The notes beneath the pieces were generated by a model. That model saw only the letters and a program-made list of their open reading frames with translations, made no database searches and had not been told where the DNA came from. Positions 1 through 8,860 of a DNA stretch of 64,000 nt are shown piece by piece. The translations under genes and the position numbers were made by a program. Positions within the stretch are counted from its first letter, which is position 1, and every line of letters starts with the position of its first letter. Origin of the DNA: Aneurinibacillus sp. Ricciae_BoGa-3 (GTDB taxonomy: Bacteria > Bacillota > Bacilli > Aneurinibacillales > Aneurinibacillaceae); assembly GCF_028421645.1 (NCBI RefSeq), contig NZ_CP116887.1, positions 2,420,001 to 2,484,000 on the forward strand. Direction: 5' to 3'.

Positions 1-68
1 CATATAATAAACTTGAAAATCCTTGTCAAGGGTGGATGCGGACAAGTTGCAGGAAGGAGGAAGAAAAC

Positions 69-1163
69 ATGAACCACGGGGAATACATGCAGTTAGCGCT
101 CCGCCTGGCAGAGGCATCACGCGGCCAGACAAGCCCTAATCCAATGGTTGGATGCGTCATCGTGAAGGATGGTGTGCTTGTTGGGACCGGTAGCCACCTT
201 AAGGCAGGCGAGCCGCATGCCGAAGTGCACGCGCTGCGCATGGCAGGCGAGAAGGCACAGGGTGCGACCGCATATGTTACGCTCGAGCCATGCAGTCACT
301 TCGGAAGAACGCCGCCCTGTGCAGATGCCCTGGTTGAAAGTGGTGTGCAAACGGTAGTTATTGCCATGCTTGATCCCAATCCGATGGTTGCCGGACGCGG
401 GGCGAACAGGCTCCGAGAGGCAGGCATAACGGTGATTACGGGTGTATTGGAGAAGGAAGCTTTAAAACTCAACGAAGTGTTTGTAAAGTATATCAAGACA
501 AAGCGGCCGTTTGTTACTGTTAAAACAGCCAGCACGTTAGATGGCAAGGTCGCCACAGTCACCGGCAACAGCCGCTGGATTACAGGTGAAACGTCCCGCG
601 AGGACGTCCATCAACTTAGGCACGAGAATGATGCGATTCTAGTGGGCGTTAACACCGTGCTTACCGATGACCCCCAGCTCACAACCCGGTTGCCGCTGGG
701 CGGCCGAAACCCCATTCGAATTGTTGTGGATTCCACACTGCGTACACCTATTTATGCCCGGGTTGTAACAGATGCACAGGCCCCAACCTGGATTATTACA
801 ACTGAACAGGCTGACAAGGACAAGTGCAGGAGGCTTCAAGAAAGAGGGATCCGTATCTTTACTGCTGGGAATGGCTCGTCAGTAGACATCGACCAGGCAC
901 TGAAAGTGTTAGGTGAACATGAAATTACATCGCTTCTTGTAGAAGGAGGCAGCCAGGTTAACAGTTCGTTTCTTCATGCCCATGCCATTGACAAGCTCGT
1001 TGCCTACATCGCTCCTAAAATTGTGGGGGGCCAGGCGGCACCAACGCCATTCGGTGGATTCGGAATTGAAGAAATGGCCAGCGCCATTTCGTTGCGTGAT
1101 GTTCAGATGCAGCAGGTAGGCGATGATTTCAAAATAACGGGCTACCCGGTTTGGGAGGGATAG
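69..1163 (+). CDS. ribD: Riboflavin biosynthesis deaminase/reductase RibD
   Basis: Bifunctional enzyme that deaminates the pyrimidine from GTP cyclohydrolase II and then reduces its ribosyl side chain, two cytosolic steps of riboflavin synthesis. The N-terminal cytidine-deaminase-like domain shows the zinc motif HAE followed by PCSHFGRTPPC. The C-terminal reductase domain shows TSREDVHQLR and LLVEGGSQ. An ATG exists at 36, but I chose 69 because AAGGAGG at 53-59 serves it and the protein then begins MNHGEYMQLAL, as in Bacillus RibD. It is 364 aa, normal for the family, and first of four rib genes; its stop is one base before ribE. Any FMN riboswitch must lie upstream of the window. Confidence 0.96.
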   Translation: MNHGEYMQLALRLAEASRGQTSPNPMVGCVIVKDGVLVGTGSHLKAGEPHAEVHALRMAGEKAQGATAYVTLEPCSHFGRTPPCADALVESGVQTVVIAMLDPNPMVAGRGANRLREAGITVITGVLEKEALKLNEVFVKYIKTKRPFVTVKTASTLDGKVATVTGNSRWITGETSREDVHQLRHENDAILVGVNTVLTDDPQLTTRLPLGGRNPIRIVVDSTLRTPIYARVVTDAQAPTWIITTEQADKDKCRRLQERGIRIFTAGNGSSVDIDQALKVLGEHEITSLLVEGGSQVNSSFLHAHAIDKLVAYIAPKIVGGQAAPTPFGGFGIEEMASAISLRDVQMQQVGDDFKITGYPVWEG

Positions 1164-1164
1164 G

Positions 1165-1812
1165 ATGTTTACCGGAATTATAGAAGAACTGGGAAAGGTA
1201 CGTACAATAAAGCTAGGCCAGGATTGGTGTGTATTGGAAATAGAAGCAAAAGATATTTTACAAGATGTAAAAATAGGAGACAGTATATCCGTTAATGGGG
1301 TTTGCCTGACCGTGACTACACACACCAGACAGCTTTTTACGGCCGATGTAATGCCTGAGACACTGAAAAAAACATCCCTGTCTTCGCTTAAAAATGGTTC
1401 ACCAGTGAACCTTGAAAGGGCCATGGCAGCCGGCGGGCGCTTTGGCGGCCATTTTGTCTCGGGTCACGTTGATGCCACCGGCACAATTCTGTCCAAAAAA
1501 GTTTATGGCAATGCGGTATTGTATGAAATCGGGGCTGACGGGCCGATTTTACGCTTCATTATTCCAAAAGGTTCGATTGCCGTAGACGGGATCAGCCTTA
1601 CGGTCGTTTCAACAACTCCTGAAAGCTTTTCGGTCTCAATTATCCCACACACCCTAGGAGAAACTGTCCTACAGCATAAAGGAAAGGGCGATATTGTAAA
1701 CCTGGAATGCGATATGATAGGCAAATACGTCGAACGCTTTGTTTCGGGGAAACAGCCTAAGAAAGATAGTCAACTTACAGCTGAATTTCTCGTAAAAAGT
1801 GGTTTTATGTAA
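1165..1812 (+). CDS. ribE: Riboflavin synthase, alpha chain
   Basis: Dismutates two 6,7-dimethyl-8-ribityllumazine molecules into riboflavin and the pyrimidine precursor. The 215 aa protein has the classic N-terminus MFTGIIEELG and two homologous lumazine-binding barrels, each with an S-V-N/D-G-(V/I)-C/S-L-T-V motif (ISVNGVCLTV and IAVDGISLTV). The start is one base after the ribD stop, with GGAGGGA inside the end of ribD as its ribosome binding site, so the two are probably translationally coupled. Confidence 0.96.
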   Translation: MFTGIIEELGKVRTIKLGQDWCVLEIEAKDILQDVKIGDSISVNGVCLTVTTHTRQLFTADVMPETLKKTSLSSLKNGSPVNLERAMAAGGRFGGHFVSGHVDATGTILSKKVYGNAVLYEIGADGPILRFIIPKGSIAVDGISLTVVSTTPESFSVSIIPHTLGETVLQHKGKGDIVNLECDMIGKYVERFVSGKQPKKDSQLTAEFLVKSGFM

Positions 1813-1869
1813 AATAACAATCTTTGATAAACAAAATGAAGACAATAAAAAACGAAAGGTGTGGAGAAA

Positions 1870-3063
1870 GTGTTCGATTCAATAGAAGACGCGCTGCAAG
1901 ATTTAAAACGCGGTAAACCGGTCATTGTGGTTGACGATGAGGACAGAGAGAACGAAGGCGATTTTATTGCGCTGGCTGAAAAGACGGACGCTGCGATGAT
2001 CAATTTTATGGCGACGTATGGCCGAGGCCTGATATGCGTTCCAATTACAGAAGAACGCGCAGCTGAGCTGTCCCTGCCCCCGATGGTCAAGCGTAATACA
2101 GATAAACACGGAACAGCTTTTACCGTTTCGGTTGATAAGGGAACAACGTCCACAGGGATATCAGCCTTTGAACGGGCTTCGACGGTGGAGGCTATAACAA
2201 ATCCGGATACAACGGGCGCTGATTTTCGCCGGCCTGGCCATGTTTTTCCTCTTATCGCGAAGAAAGGTGGAGTTCTTCGGCGCGCTGGCCATACGGAAGC
2301 TGCCGTTGATCTGGCACGATTATGTGGGTCTTACCCGGCGGGCGTTATTTGTGAAATCATGAATGAAGACGGTTCAATGGCACGTGTCCCGGATCTGGCT
2401 AAAGTGGCTGAGAAGCATCAATTAAAATTCATTACCATTCAAGATTTAATTCATTACCGGAGAGAGCAGGAGAAGCTCGTAAAGCGGGAGGTTGAAGTTG
2501 AGCTGCCAACAGCTTATGGAGATTTTAGACTGGCCGCTTATTCAAACGAGGTAGACGAACTCGAACACCTTGCATTAATTAAAGGCACCATACAACCGGA
2601 TCAGCCGATATTGGTGCGGGTTCATTCCGAATGTTTAACTGGCGACGTATTTGGCTCACACCGCTGTGACTGCGGGCCCCAGCTTCACGCGGCACTCAAA
2701 CAAATTGAAGAAGAAGGCACTGGCGTCCTGCTATACATGCGTCAGGAAGGGCGGGGTATTGGCCTAATGAATAAACTAAGGGCATATAAACTTCAGGAAG
2801 AGGGTTATGACACAGTGGAGGCCAATGAAAAGCTTGGATTCCCGGCGGATCTGCGCGAATATGGAATTGGCGCGCAAATATTGCGCGATCTGGGTGTCAC
2901 ACAGATCCGGCTGCTTACAAACAATCCACGCAAAATTAAAGGGATTGAAGGGCATGGACTGGAAGTTGTCGAAAGGGTGCCAATACAAGTAGAACATGTT
3001 GCCGAAAACGAAAAGTACTTGAAAACAAAAAAAGCCAAACTCGGGCATCTTTTAAACATTTGA
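1870..3063 (+). CDS. ribBA: Bifunctional DHBP synthase/GTP cyclohydrolase II
   Basis: Supplies both precursors of lumazine. The N-terminal half makes 3,4-dihydroxy-2-butanone 4-phosphate from ribulose 5-phosphate (motif [10 protein letters not shown]). The C-terminal half opens GTP (zinc motif [18 protein letters not shown] and RQEGRGIGL). I placed the start at the GTG at 1870, giving MFDSIEDAL as in Bacillus RibBA. The earlier GTG at 1861 would sit directly on the Shine-Dalgarno sequence GAAAGGTG. It is 397 aa, full length, third in the rib operon. Confidence 0.95.
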   Translation: MFDSIEDALQDLKRGKPVIVVDDEDRENEGDFIALAEKTDAAMINFMATYGRGLICVPITEERAAELSLPPMVKRNTDKHGTAFTVSVDKGTTSTGISAFERASTVEAITNPDTTGADFRRPGHVFPLIAKKGGVLRRAGHTEAAVDLARLCGSYPAGVICEIMNEDGSMARVPDLAKVAEKHQLKFITIQDLIHYRREQEKLVKREVEVELPTAYGDFRLAAYSNEVDELEHLALIKGTIQPDQPILVRVHSECLTGDVFGSHRCDCGPQLHAALKQIEEEGTGVLLYMRQEGRGIGLMNKLRAYKLQEEGYDTVEANEKLGFPADLREYGIGAQILRDLGVTQIRLLTNNPRKIKGIEGHGLEVVERVPIQVEHVAENEKYLKTKKAKLGHLLNI

Positions 3064-3123
3064 TTAATTGAGTAATTATTATGACATCATTATCAAAATT
3101 TAGAAATAGAGGAGAGAACTACA

Positions 3124-3591
3124 ATGGCAAAAACATATGAAGGCTATCTGGTTGGAACAGGGTTAAAAGTTGGAATGGTGGTTGGCCGTTTTAATGAATT
3201 TATTACAAGCAAGCTGCTCGGTGGCGCGCTTGATGCTCTGAAGCGACACGGCGTGAACGAAGATGATGTCGAAGTTGCCTGGGTACCGGGTGCTTTTGAA
3301 ATTCCACTTATTTTAAAAAAAATGGCAGAATCTAAAAAGTATGATGCTGTCATTGCGCTTGGAACTGTGATACGTGGCTCTACACCTCACTTTGATTATG
3401 TCTGTAGCGAGGTAGCCAAGGGCACAGCTGCAATTGGCCTGCAAACAGGAATCCCTGCAATTTTTGGTGTTTTAACAACAGATACAATCGAACAGGCCAT
3501 TGAGCGCGCAGGTACAAAAGCCGGAAATAAGGGCTGGGAAGCTGCCTCTGCAGCGATTGAAATGGCCAATTTGACGAGAGCTATTGGCTGA
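3124..3591 (+). CDS. ribH: 6,7-dimethyl-8-ribityllumazine synthase
   Basis: Condenses the butanone phosphate made by RibBA with the pyrimidine made by RibD; the family forms icosahedral capsids. The 155 aa protein shows [23 protein letters not shown] with the catalytic His, and the C-terminal GNKGWEAA segment. AGAGGAGAG lies just upstream of the ATG. It is the last rib gene; the next gene has its own riboswitch. Confidence 0.96.
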   Translation: MAKTYEGYLVGTGLKVGMVVGRFNEFITSKLLGGALDALKRHGVNEDDVEVAWVPGAFEIPLILKKMAESKKYDAVIALGTVIRGSTPHFDYVCSEVAKGTAAIGLQTGIPAIFGVLTTDTIEQAIERAGTKAGNKGWEAASAAIEMANLTRAIG

Positions 3592-3662
3592 TCCGCAAAT
3601 AAATAAGGTTTATACACGTAATTCCTCTATGAAAAATACTGCTTTTTATGATAAAATAAAGC

Positions 3663-3733
3663 CGGATTACATAACTGGCGGAAGTGGGGAACCACAGGGG
3701 AGTGTAATCGACAAAGCCGACCGCCTGGGCACA
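3663..3733 (+). promoter_or_regulatory. ZTP (pfl-motif) riboswitch upstream of folD
   Basis: The segment has the hallmarks of the ZTP/ZMP riboswitch: ACTGGCGGAAGTGGGGAACC, then ACAGGGGAG, a variable linker, and the conserved CCGCCTGGGCA at 3721-3731. These RNAs sense ZMP/ZTP, which accumulates when 10-formyl-THF is short, and typically control folate one-carbon genes. The placement directly before folD fits. The family assignment is from motif recognition. Confidence 0.93.
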
Positions 3734-3750
3734 TGCTCAGGGGTTTTTTT
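3724..3750 (+). terminator. Riboswitch-controlled intrinsic terminator
   Basis: The stem CCTGGGC (3724-3730) pairs with GCTCAGG (3735-3741) and is followed by seven Ts. Its left arm is the conserved CCTGGGC of the ZTP aptamer, so ligand binding should compete with termination. This implies an ON switch. Confidence 0.88.
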
Positions 3751-3788
3751 GATCCTTAGCATGGTGTTTTGTTGAGGGAGTGAACAAA

Positions 3789-4652
3789 TTGAGCGCAATC
3801 ATTATGGATGGAAAACAACTGGCGGCTCAGATTAGGGATACATTAAAAGATGAGGTAGCTGAGTACCAAAATCAGTCGGTACAACCAGGACTTGCTGTTA
3901 TATTAGTGGGAAATCATCCTGCATCCGAGACGTATGTGCAAGCGAAACAAAAAGCGGCGCTTGCGGTTGGGATTCGTTCCTACCTGATTCGCTTTGCGGA
4001 TAATGTGTCTCAAGGTGAATTGCTAGCTAAGATTGCACAGCTGAATAATGACCCGCAGGTAAATGGAATTCTTGTACAACTTCCATTGCCTAAACACATT
4101 GATGTTCAAACCGTTATTGATGCCATAGATCCGGAAAAAGATGTAGATGGCTTTCATCCGCTAAATGTCGGCAACATGCAAGTTGGGAAAAAAACACTGC
4201 TACCATGCACACCGTTTGGTATTGTAAAGTTGTTGAAGGCGTATAACATCCCGCTGCAAGGCAAGCATGCCGTAATTGTGGGTCATAGCCATATCGTTGG
4301 CAGACCAATGGCGACGCTCCTTCTCAATGAAAACGCCACTGTCTCTGTATGCCATGCTTATACTGAGAATCTAAAAGAAATGACAAAAATGGCAGATATT
4401 TTAATTGTCGCCGTCGGGAAAAAACACTTGATTACAGGCGACATGGTAAAACCGGCTGCAACCGTCATTGATGTCGGCATTAACCGGGAAGGCAAACGGA
4501 TTTTTGGAGATTGCGATTTTGACTCCATTAAAGATATTGCTTCGCATATCACTCCTGTACCCGGAGGCGTAGGGCCCATGACGATCGCGACGCTGCTTTG
4601 CAATACGTTACAGGCGGCACGCAGTCAATCCAAACAACCGGTCCTTGTATAA
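3789..4652 (+). CDS. folD: Methylenetetrahydrofolate dehydrogenase/cyclohydrolase FolD
   Basis: Interconverts 5,10-methylene-THF and 10-formyl-THF in the cytosol. The 287 aa protein shows YVQAKQKAA with the catalytic Lys, QLPLPKHID, DVDGFHPLNVG, PCTPFGIV and PVPGGVGPMT, the complete family signature. I chose the TTG at 3789, eight bases after GAGGGAG; the in-frame GTG at 3780 overlaps that ribosome binding site. It is monocistronic, between a ZTP riboswitch and a strong terminator. Confidence 0.95.
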   Translation: MSAIIMDGKQLAAQIRDTLKDEVAEYQNQSVQPGLAVILVGNHPASETYVQAKQKAALAVGIRSYLIRFADNVSQGELLAKIAQLNNDPQVNGILVQLPLPKHIDVQTVIDAIDPEKDVDGFHPLNVGNMQVGKKTLLPCTPFGIVKLLKAYNIPLQGKHAVIVGHSHIVGRPMATLLLNENATVSVCHAYTENLKEMTKMADILIVAVGKKHLITGDMVKPAATVIDVGINREGKRIFGDCDFDSIKDIASHITPVPGGVGPMTIATLLCNTLQAARSQSKQPVLV

Positions 4653-4677
4653 AACAATAATGAGACTTTCAAAATAT

Positions 4678-4713
4678 ACCCACTCATTTCTTCGGAAACT
4701 GAGTGGGTTTTTA
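4678..4713 (+). terminator. folD terminator
   Basis: ACCCACTCA pairs perfectly with TGAGTGGGT across a 13-nt loop, followed by a T-rich tail. Confidence 0.92.
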
Positions 4714-4843
4714 TTTGCGTTTTAAAATGCAATAACTGGGAAAATATAAGGAAAGCAGTATTCCATATCCTATCCTATACACATAGAATTCAACTGAGTT
4801 AACCTTTTAAATTCTTTAAATAAAAGAACTTCATCCAAATTGA

Positions 4844-4872
4844 TTGATAAAGATCCGAACGTTACTTATAAT
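4844..4872 (+). promoter_or_regulatory. Sigma-A promoter of the nucleoside transporter gene
   Basis: TTGATA (4844-4849) and TATAAT (4867-4872) are separated by exactly 17 bases, about 50 nt before the GTG start. No purine riboswitch is recognisable in the leader. Confidence 0.8.
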
Positions 4873-4924
4873 GCACAAAGTAATTATTCGCATTTAATCC
4901 ATTCCCAACAAAGGAGGAGTTACG

Positions 4925-6124
4925 GTGTTTTTTGTTATTAATATAATTGGAATAATCGTGGTATTCGCTATCGCTTACCTTTGTTCCCGGGATCGCAGAA
5001 AAGTTGATTTTACTTCTGTCGCGATCATGTTAGTTATTCAACTCATCATTACGTGGTTCATGCTCTCCACTACAATTGGCGGAGACATTATCCAATTAGT
5101 CGCTAAGTTCTTCCTATGGCTGATAAATTGTTCGATGTCAGGCATCCGGTTTGTATTCGGCAGTCTGGTTCCTGCTACGGGAATGGCTCCGTTTCTAATC
5201 AGCGTATTAATGCCGATCATTTTTATTGTTGCTTTCTTTGACATCCTCACTTATTTCGGGATCCTGCCTGCAATCATTAACACGTTAGGCTGGGTTCTTT
5301 CCAAAATAACACGTTCTCCTCGGTTTGAGAGCTTCTTTGCGACACAGGTGATGTTTTTAGGTAACAACGAAGTATTAGCCATTACCAGAGATCAACTCAA
5401 TAAAATGGATGATAAACGACTACTTACAGCCTGTATGCTTGGCATGTCCTGTGTGAGTGTCGGCGTGCTTGGCGGATATATGCAGATGATTAACCCGAAA
5501 TATGTCTTAATCGCTATTCCATTAAATGCAGTCGGCGCTTTAATTATTACATCCTTATTAAACCCGTATAAAGTGACACCGGAAGAAGATGTTGTTTATA
5601 ACCCGGTAAAATCGGATAAAAGAAGAAATTTCTTCGATATGTTAACAGACAGTATGATGACAGGCGGAAGGATGGCACTGATTATTGCCGCCATGCTGAT
5701 GGGATTTACCGCTTTAATTACTTGCAGTGATAGCATTTTAAGTCTTATCAACAAAAACATTACACTGGAAAATATATTCGCCGTCATCTTTTCACCTTTT
5801 ACTTTCTTAATGGGCGTTACACCCTCCCAGATATTCACCGTTGCACAGTTTATGGGTGAAAAATTGGCTACAAATGAGTTTATTGCGATGGGCAGCCTGC
5901 ATCCGATACTGCACACACTCAACAGGCATACGGAAGCCGTTATTTCAACCTTCCTTGTTTCCTTCTGTAACTTTTCCACGGTAGGGATCATCCTGGGCAG
6001 CGTAAAGTCCTTGTTTAGCGAGGAAAAGGGAGCCTTCATTGCAAAAAACACCTGGCGCCTATTGGTCTCCGGTATCCTGGTTTCCTTCTTAACCGCTATG
6101 GTGGTCGGATTATTTGTTTGGTAA
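4925..6124 (+). CDS. nupC: Concentrative nucleoside transporter (CNT/NupC family)
   Basis: Predicted cation-coupled nucleoside importer in the cytoplasmic membrane. The 399 aa protein is a series of hydrophobic helices. It carries the CNT features GSLVPATGMAPFLISVLMP and the LGNNEV segment (in the family G-Q-T/N-E, substrate binding), plus a C-terminal STVGIILGSVKSLF. The GTG start is preceded by AAGGAGGAG at 4911-4919. The specific nucleoside cannot be read from the sequence, and the protein is as close to YutK-type as to NupC-type members. Confidence 0.88.
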   Translation: MFFVINIIGIIVVFAIAYLCSRDRRKVDFTSVAIMLVIQLIITWFMLSTTIGGDIIQLVAKFFLWLINCSMSGIRFVFGSLVPATGMAPFLISVLMPIIFIVAFFDILTYFGILPAIINTLGWVLSKITRSPRFESFFATQVMFLGNNEVLAITRDQLNKMDDKRLLTACMLGMSCVSVGVLGGYMQMINPKYVLIAIPLNAVGALIITSLLNPYKVTPEEDVVYNPVKSDKRRNFFDMLTDSMMTGGRMALIIAAMLMGFTALITCSDSILSLINKNITLENIFAVIFSPFTFLMGVTPSQIFTVAQFMGEKLATNEFIAMGSLHPILHTLNRHTEAVISTFLVSFCNFSTVGIILGSVKSLFSEEKGAFIAKNTWRLLVSGILVSFLTAMVVGLFVW

Positions 6125-6133
6125 ACAACACGA

Positions 6134-6166
6134 AAACATCGTGGGCAATTGCCACACGATGTTTTT
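6134..6166. terminator. Bidirectional terminator between nupC and the reductase gene
   Basis: AAACATCGTG (6134-6143) pairs with CACGATGTTT (6155-6164). It is flanked by As on one side and Ts on the other, suiting the convergent genes on both sides. Confidence 0.88.
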
Positions 6167-6253
6167 GTGTTAACGTTTTAATTCATATGGTCTCATTGAA
6201 AACTGTTCCAGGCTGTGGATCACTTTTAAATCTTGAACCTATGCTCAAGTGCC

Positions 6254-7189
6254 TTATGCTTTAAAAATGCGGTCGATTTTTTCGATCGCCTCATTTGTTA
6301 ACGTGACATCGAGTGTCTTCAGGTTGTTTAATACTTGGTCCGGCCGTTTGGCGCCCGGGATTAATACATCAATGGAGTCGCGTGTGAGATACCAGGCGAG
6401 AACCACGTGTGCCACTTCAGCCCCCAAAGCATGAGCCACTTCACGCACTTGATCGACTTTTTCTAAATTGCGGACGAAAGCGTCTCCCTGAAAGAGAGGA
6501 TTTTTCGCACGACCATCATTGAATGTCGTGTTTTTGTTATATTTCCCGCCTAACAATCCTGCTGCAAGCGGGAAATACGGAATAAAAGAAATGTTATTTT
6601 GCGCCGTATACGGCAGCAAATCTTTCTCTACTTCGCGTTTAAATAAATTGTATTCAGACTGAAGTACATCCACATAGCCATCTTTGTTGGCTTCTTTTAA
6701 TTGGTCAATGGAGAAATTAGATACCCCGATCGAACGAATTTTGCCTTCGTCTTTTAATTCTTTTAACGCGCCAACCGCTTCGTCTTTTGGTGTATTTTCA
6801 TCCGGAAAATGAATATAAAATAAATCAATATAATCGGTATTAAGCCGTTTTAAACTGCTTTCTACCGCAGTCTTTAAGAAGGCAGGGGAGTTATCCAACA
6901 CAATTTTACCGTTTACAAATTTGTGTGCCCCTTTTGTCGCAATGACAACGTCTTCGCGTCTGCCTTTTTCCTTGATTACTTCGCCAATCAATTCCTCCGA
7001 GCGCTCAGGCCCGTATATGTAGGCCGTATCTAAAAAGTTAATGCCGTTGTCTAAAGCAGTCCGAACAACTTCTTTTCCAGTTTCTTCGTTAAGATCGGGG
7101 TAAATGTTATGCCCACCAACGGCATTTGTCCCCAGGCCAATCTTATTTACGTATAAATCTGTTTTTCCTATTCTCGATTGTTCAACCAT
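6254..7189 (-). CDS. iolS: IolS-like aldo/keto reductase
   Basis: NADPH-dependent oxidoreductase with the AKR TIM-barrel fold. It shows FLDTAYIYG with the catalytic Asp and Tyr, [10 protein letters not shown] with the Lys, [15 protein letters not shown] with the His, and GVSNFS. The 311 aa sequence tracks Bacillus IolS (AKR11A) closely, including [11 protein letters not shown] near the N-terminus, but no inositol genes surround it here. AAAGGAGATGAC precedes the ATG. The substrate is unknown. It is monocistronic and divergent from the GntR gene. Confidence 0.88.
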   Translation of the reverse strand: MVEQSRIGKTDLYVNKIGLGTNAVGGHNIYPDLNEETGKEVVRTALDNGINFLDTAYIYGPERSEELIGEVIKEKGRREDVVIATKGAHKFVNGKIVLDNSPAFLKTAVESSLKRLNTDYIDLFYIHFPDENTPKDEAVGALKELKDEGKIRSIGVSNFSIDQLKEANKDGYVDVLQSEYNLFKREVEKDLLPYTAQNNISFIPYFPLAAGLLGGKYNKNTTFNDGRAKNPLFQGDAFVRNLEKVDQVREVAHALGAEVAHVVLAWYLTRDSIDVLIPGAKRPDQVLNNLKTLDVTLTNEAIEKIDRIFKA

Positions 7190-7317
7190 TTTAGACAGTC
7201 ATCTCCTTTAATAAAGTTAGTAACATTATAACAAACAATGAAATGGTTATGGCAAATTGTAGCACATCAATTTGTTTATAATATTTTGACTAAACAGAAT
7301 ATTTGTGTTAATTTTTA

Positions 7318-7329
7318 ATTGTCGACAAT
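7318..7329. promoter_or_regulatory. Palindromic operator candidate, ATTGTCGACAAT
   Basis: A perfect 12-bp palindrome lies 46 bases before the GntR gene and just downstream of a weak TTGACT (7286-7291) promoter-like element. FCD-type GntR repressors usually bind short symmetric sites of this size, so autoregulation is inferred. Confidence 0.5.
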
Positions 7330-7375
7330 CGACATTGATGATACATAGAGAGAAACCTGAAATGGAGAGACCAAA

Positions 7376-8023
7376 ATGCAACGAACCGTAAGCCACTCAG
7401 CTCTTTCGAATTTAATTAAAGAAAGCATAACAGAAGACATTATGCGGGGAAGGCTCCGTTCTGGAGATAAGCTGATAGAAGCCAAGTATGCGGAAGAATT
7501 CGGAACGAGCCGCGCACCGATACGCGAGGCCTTTTATCTGCTGACATTAGAGGGAATTGCGAAAAAAATTCCCCGCAAAGGTACGGTTGTCCAAGGTTAT
7601 TCAAGGGAGGAGATCGGCGATGTACTGGCCATAAGGGGATTCATTGAAGACCTGGCGCTGCAAAGGATTAAACAGCCCAACATTGCAGATTGTCTAAATA
7701 CATTAGATGAGATAGTAAACCAAATGGAGCATAACCTAAAGGACAAAGCTGAGTATGCCAGATTAAACTACAATTTTCACTACCAGTTCATTCTAGCAAG
7801 TGAAAACGAAGTGATTAACGATTTATACACGCGAATTGGAGCCCCGCTTCTTTCTTTGCAAACGATGTCTTTTATAGAAGAACAGAGCATTCGCAATTCG
7901 TATAAGGAACACCGGTCGATTATTGGTCATCTGCGTTCAGGTGACATTGAACAAGCAAGAAAGCAATTACAGGCGCATAATAATGCCGTTTTACCGCGGA
8001 TTGCTCAACATTTTACAGAGTAA
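7376..8023 (+). CDS. GntR-family (FCD) transcriptional regulator
   Basis: Cytosolic DNA-binding regulator of 215 aa. The N-terminal winged helix has the GntR signature GDKLIEAKYAEEFGTSRAPIREAF split over residues 31-54. The C-terminal all-helical FCD domain (about 85-210) usually binds a small carboxylate through a metal. GGAGAGA precedes the ATG. It heads a cluster with a crotonase, a CoA-transferase and an MHS transporter, and probably controls them in response to their organic-acid substrate. Confidence 0.9.
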   Translation: MQRTVSHSALSNLIKESITEDIMRGRLRSGDKLIEAKYAEEFGTSRAPIREAFYLLTLEGIAKKIPRKGTVVQGYSREEIGDVLAIRGFIEDLALQRIKQPNIADCLNTLDEIVNQMEHNLKDKAEYARLNYNFHYQFILASENEVINDLYTRIGAPLLSLQTMSFIEEQSIRNSYKEHRSIIGHLRSGDIEQARKQLQAHNNAVLPRIAQHFTE

Positions 8024-8054
8024 TTCAGGCGCTCAAATAAAGGGGGTGAACAAG

Positions 8055-8825
8055 GTGAGGGTTTTAATCAAGAGAGTAGCGGATGGCAAAATTACACTGC
8101 AGGAAACCTCTAAGATTGCGATTGTGACAATAAGCCGGCCGGAAGCCCGAAACGCCTTAACAACAAAAATGTGGAACGAATTAGCGGAGATTGCACGCGA
8201 ACTACATATCCGTCCAAAGGTTAAGGTCGTCATTTTACGCGGCATGCCCGGCCAGTTCACTTCCGGGTCGGATATTAAAGAATTTGCCGGGATGTCTATT
8301 AGTGAGGCCAACGTGGCATTTGAAACAATGGAACAAGCAATATCGACTATTGAAAGCCTTTCCATCCCGGTTATATGTGCAATGGATGGACCAGCAATGG
8401 GGGCTGGGTTCGTACTCTCCCTGGCATGCGACATTAGAATCGGAACGGCTAATGCGAGGATGGGCATCCCCGTTGGTAAACTCGGTATTAAGCTTGGGCC
8501 ATCTTTTGTCAGAAGGATCGTCAGGATAATAGGCCCAAGCCGGACAAAAGAATTGGTCTATACAGGAAATGTCTATAACGCATCGGAAGCCGTGAAGCTG
8601 GGTCTGCTAAATCATCTTGTTCCTGATAGCGAATCACTGGATAAGTCTCTTTTTCAGATGGCGGAAACGATTATGTGCCAATCAAGGGTTTCGCTGCAAT
8701 CCGTGAAGAAGTCAGTAGAGATGTGTGAGTGGAAACAGACACCCGCCTGGGAGTTTGCTCATCCGGTAGATTTTCCAGAGGGATGCATGGCTTTTGTCGA
8801 GAAGCGGCTGCCTCGTTTTAGTTAG
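8055..8825 (+). CDS. Enoyl-CoA hydratase/isomerase-fold protein lacking both catalytic Glu
   Basis: Crotonase-superfamily protein of 256 aa. I chose the GTG at 8055, nine bases after AAAGGGGG; a longer frame upstream overlaps the GntR gene and is not supported. GSDIKEF and GPAMGAGF form the CoA and oxyanion-hole region. At the two positions that carry catalytic Glu in enoyl-CoA hydratase (Glu144 and Glu164 of rat crotonase), this protein has Val120 and Val140, exactly 20 residues apart. Hydration by the usual mechanism is therefore unlikely. Isomerase, thioesterase or decarboxylase activity, or a binding role, is possible. Confidence 0.85.
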   Translation: MRVLIKRVADGKITLQETSKIAIVTISRPEARNALTTKMWNELAEIARELHIRPKVKVVILRGMPGQFTSGSDIKEFAGMSISEANVAFETMEQAISTIESLSIPVICAMDGPAMGAGFVLSLACDIRIGTANARMGIPVGKLGIKLGPSFVRRIVRIIGPSRTKELVYTGNVYNASEAVKLGLLNHLVPDSESLDKSLFQMAETIMCQSRVSLQSVKKSVEMCEWKQTPAWEFAHPVDFPEGCMAFVEKRLPRFS

Positions 8826-8860
8826 AAACTACTCTTATACCCATACTGAAGGAGGAATAG

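Noticed and set aside
1..68. FMN riboswitch before ribD
   Set aside because: Only 68 bases are in the window and they contain none of the conserved aptamer blocks.
3584..3775. 63 aa reading frame between ribH and folD
   Set aside because: It runs through the ZTP riboswitch and terminator and has no ribosome binding site.
8191..8529. 112 aa frame inside the crotonase gene
   Set aside because: It is a shadow of the crotonase-fold coding sequence in another frame.
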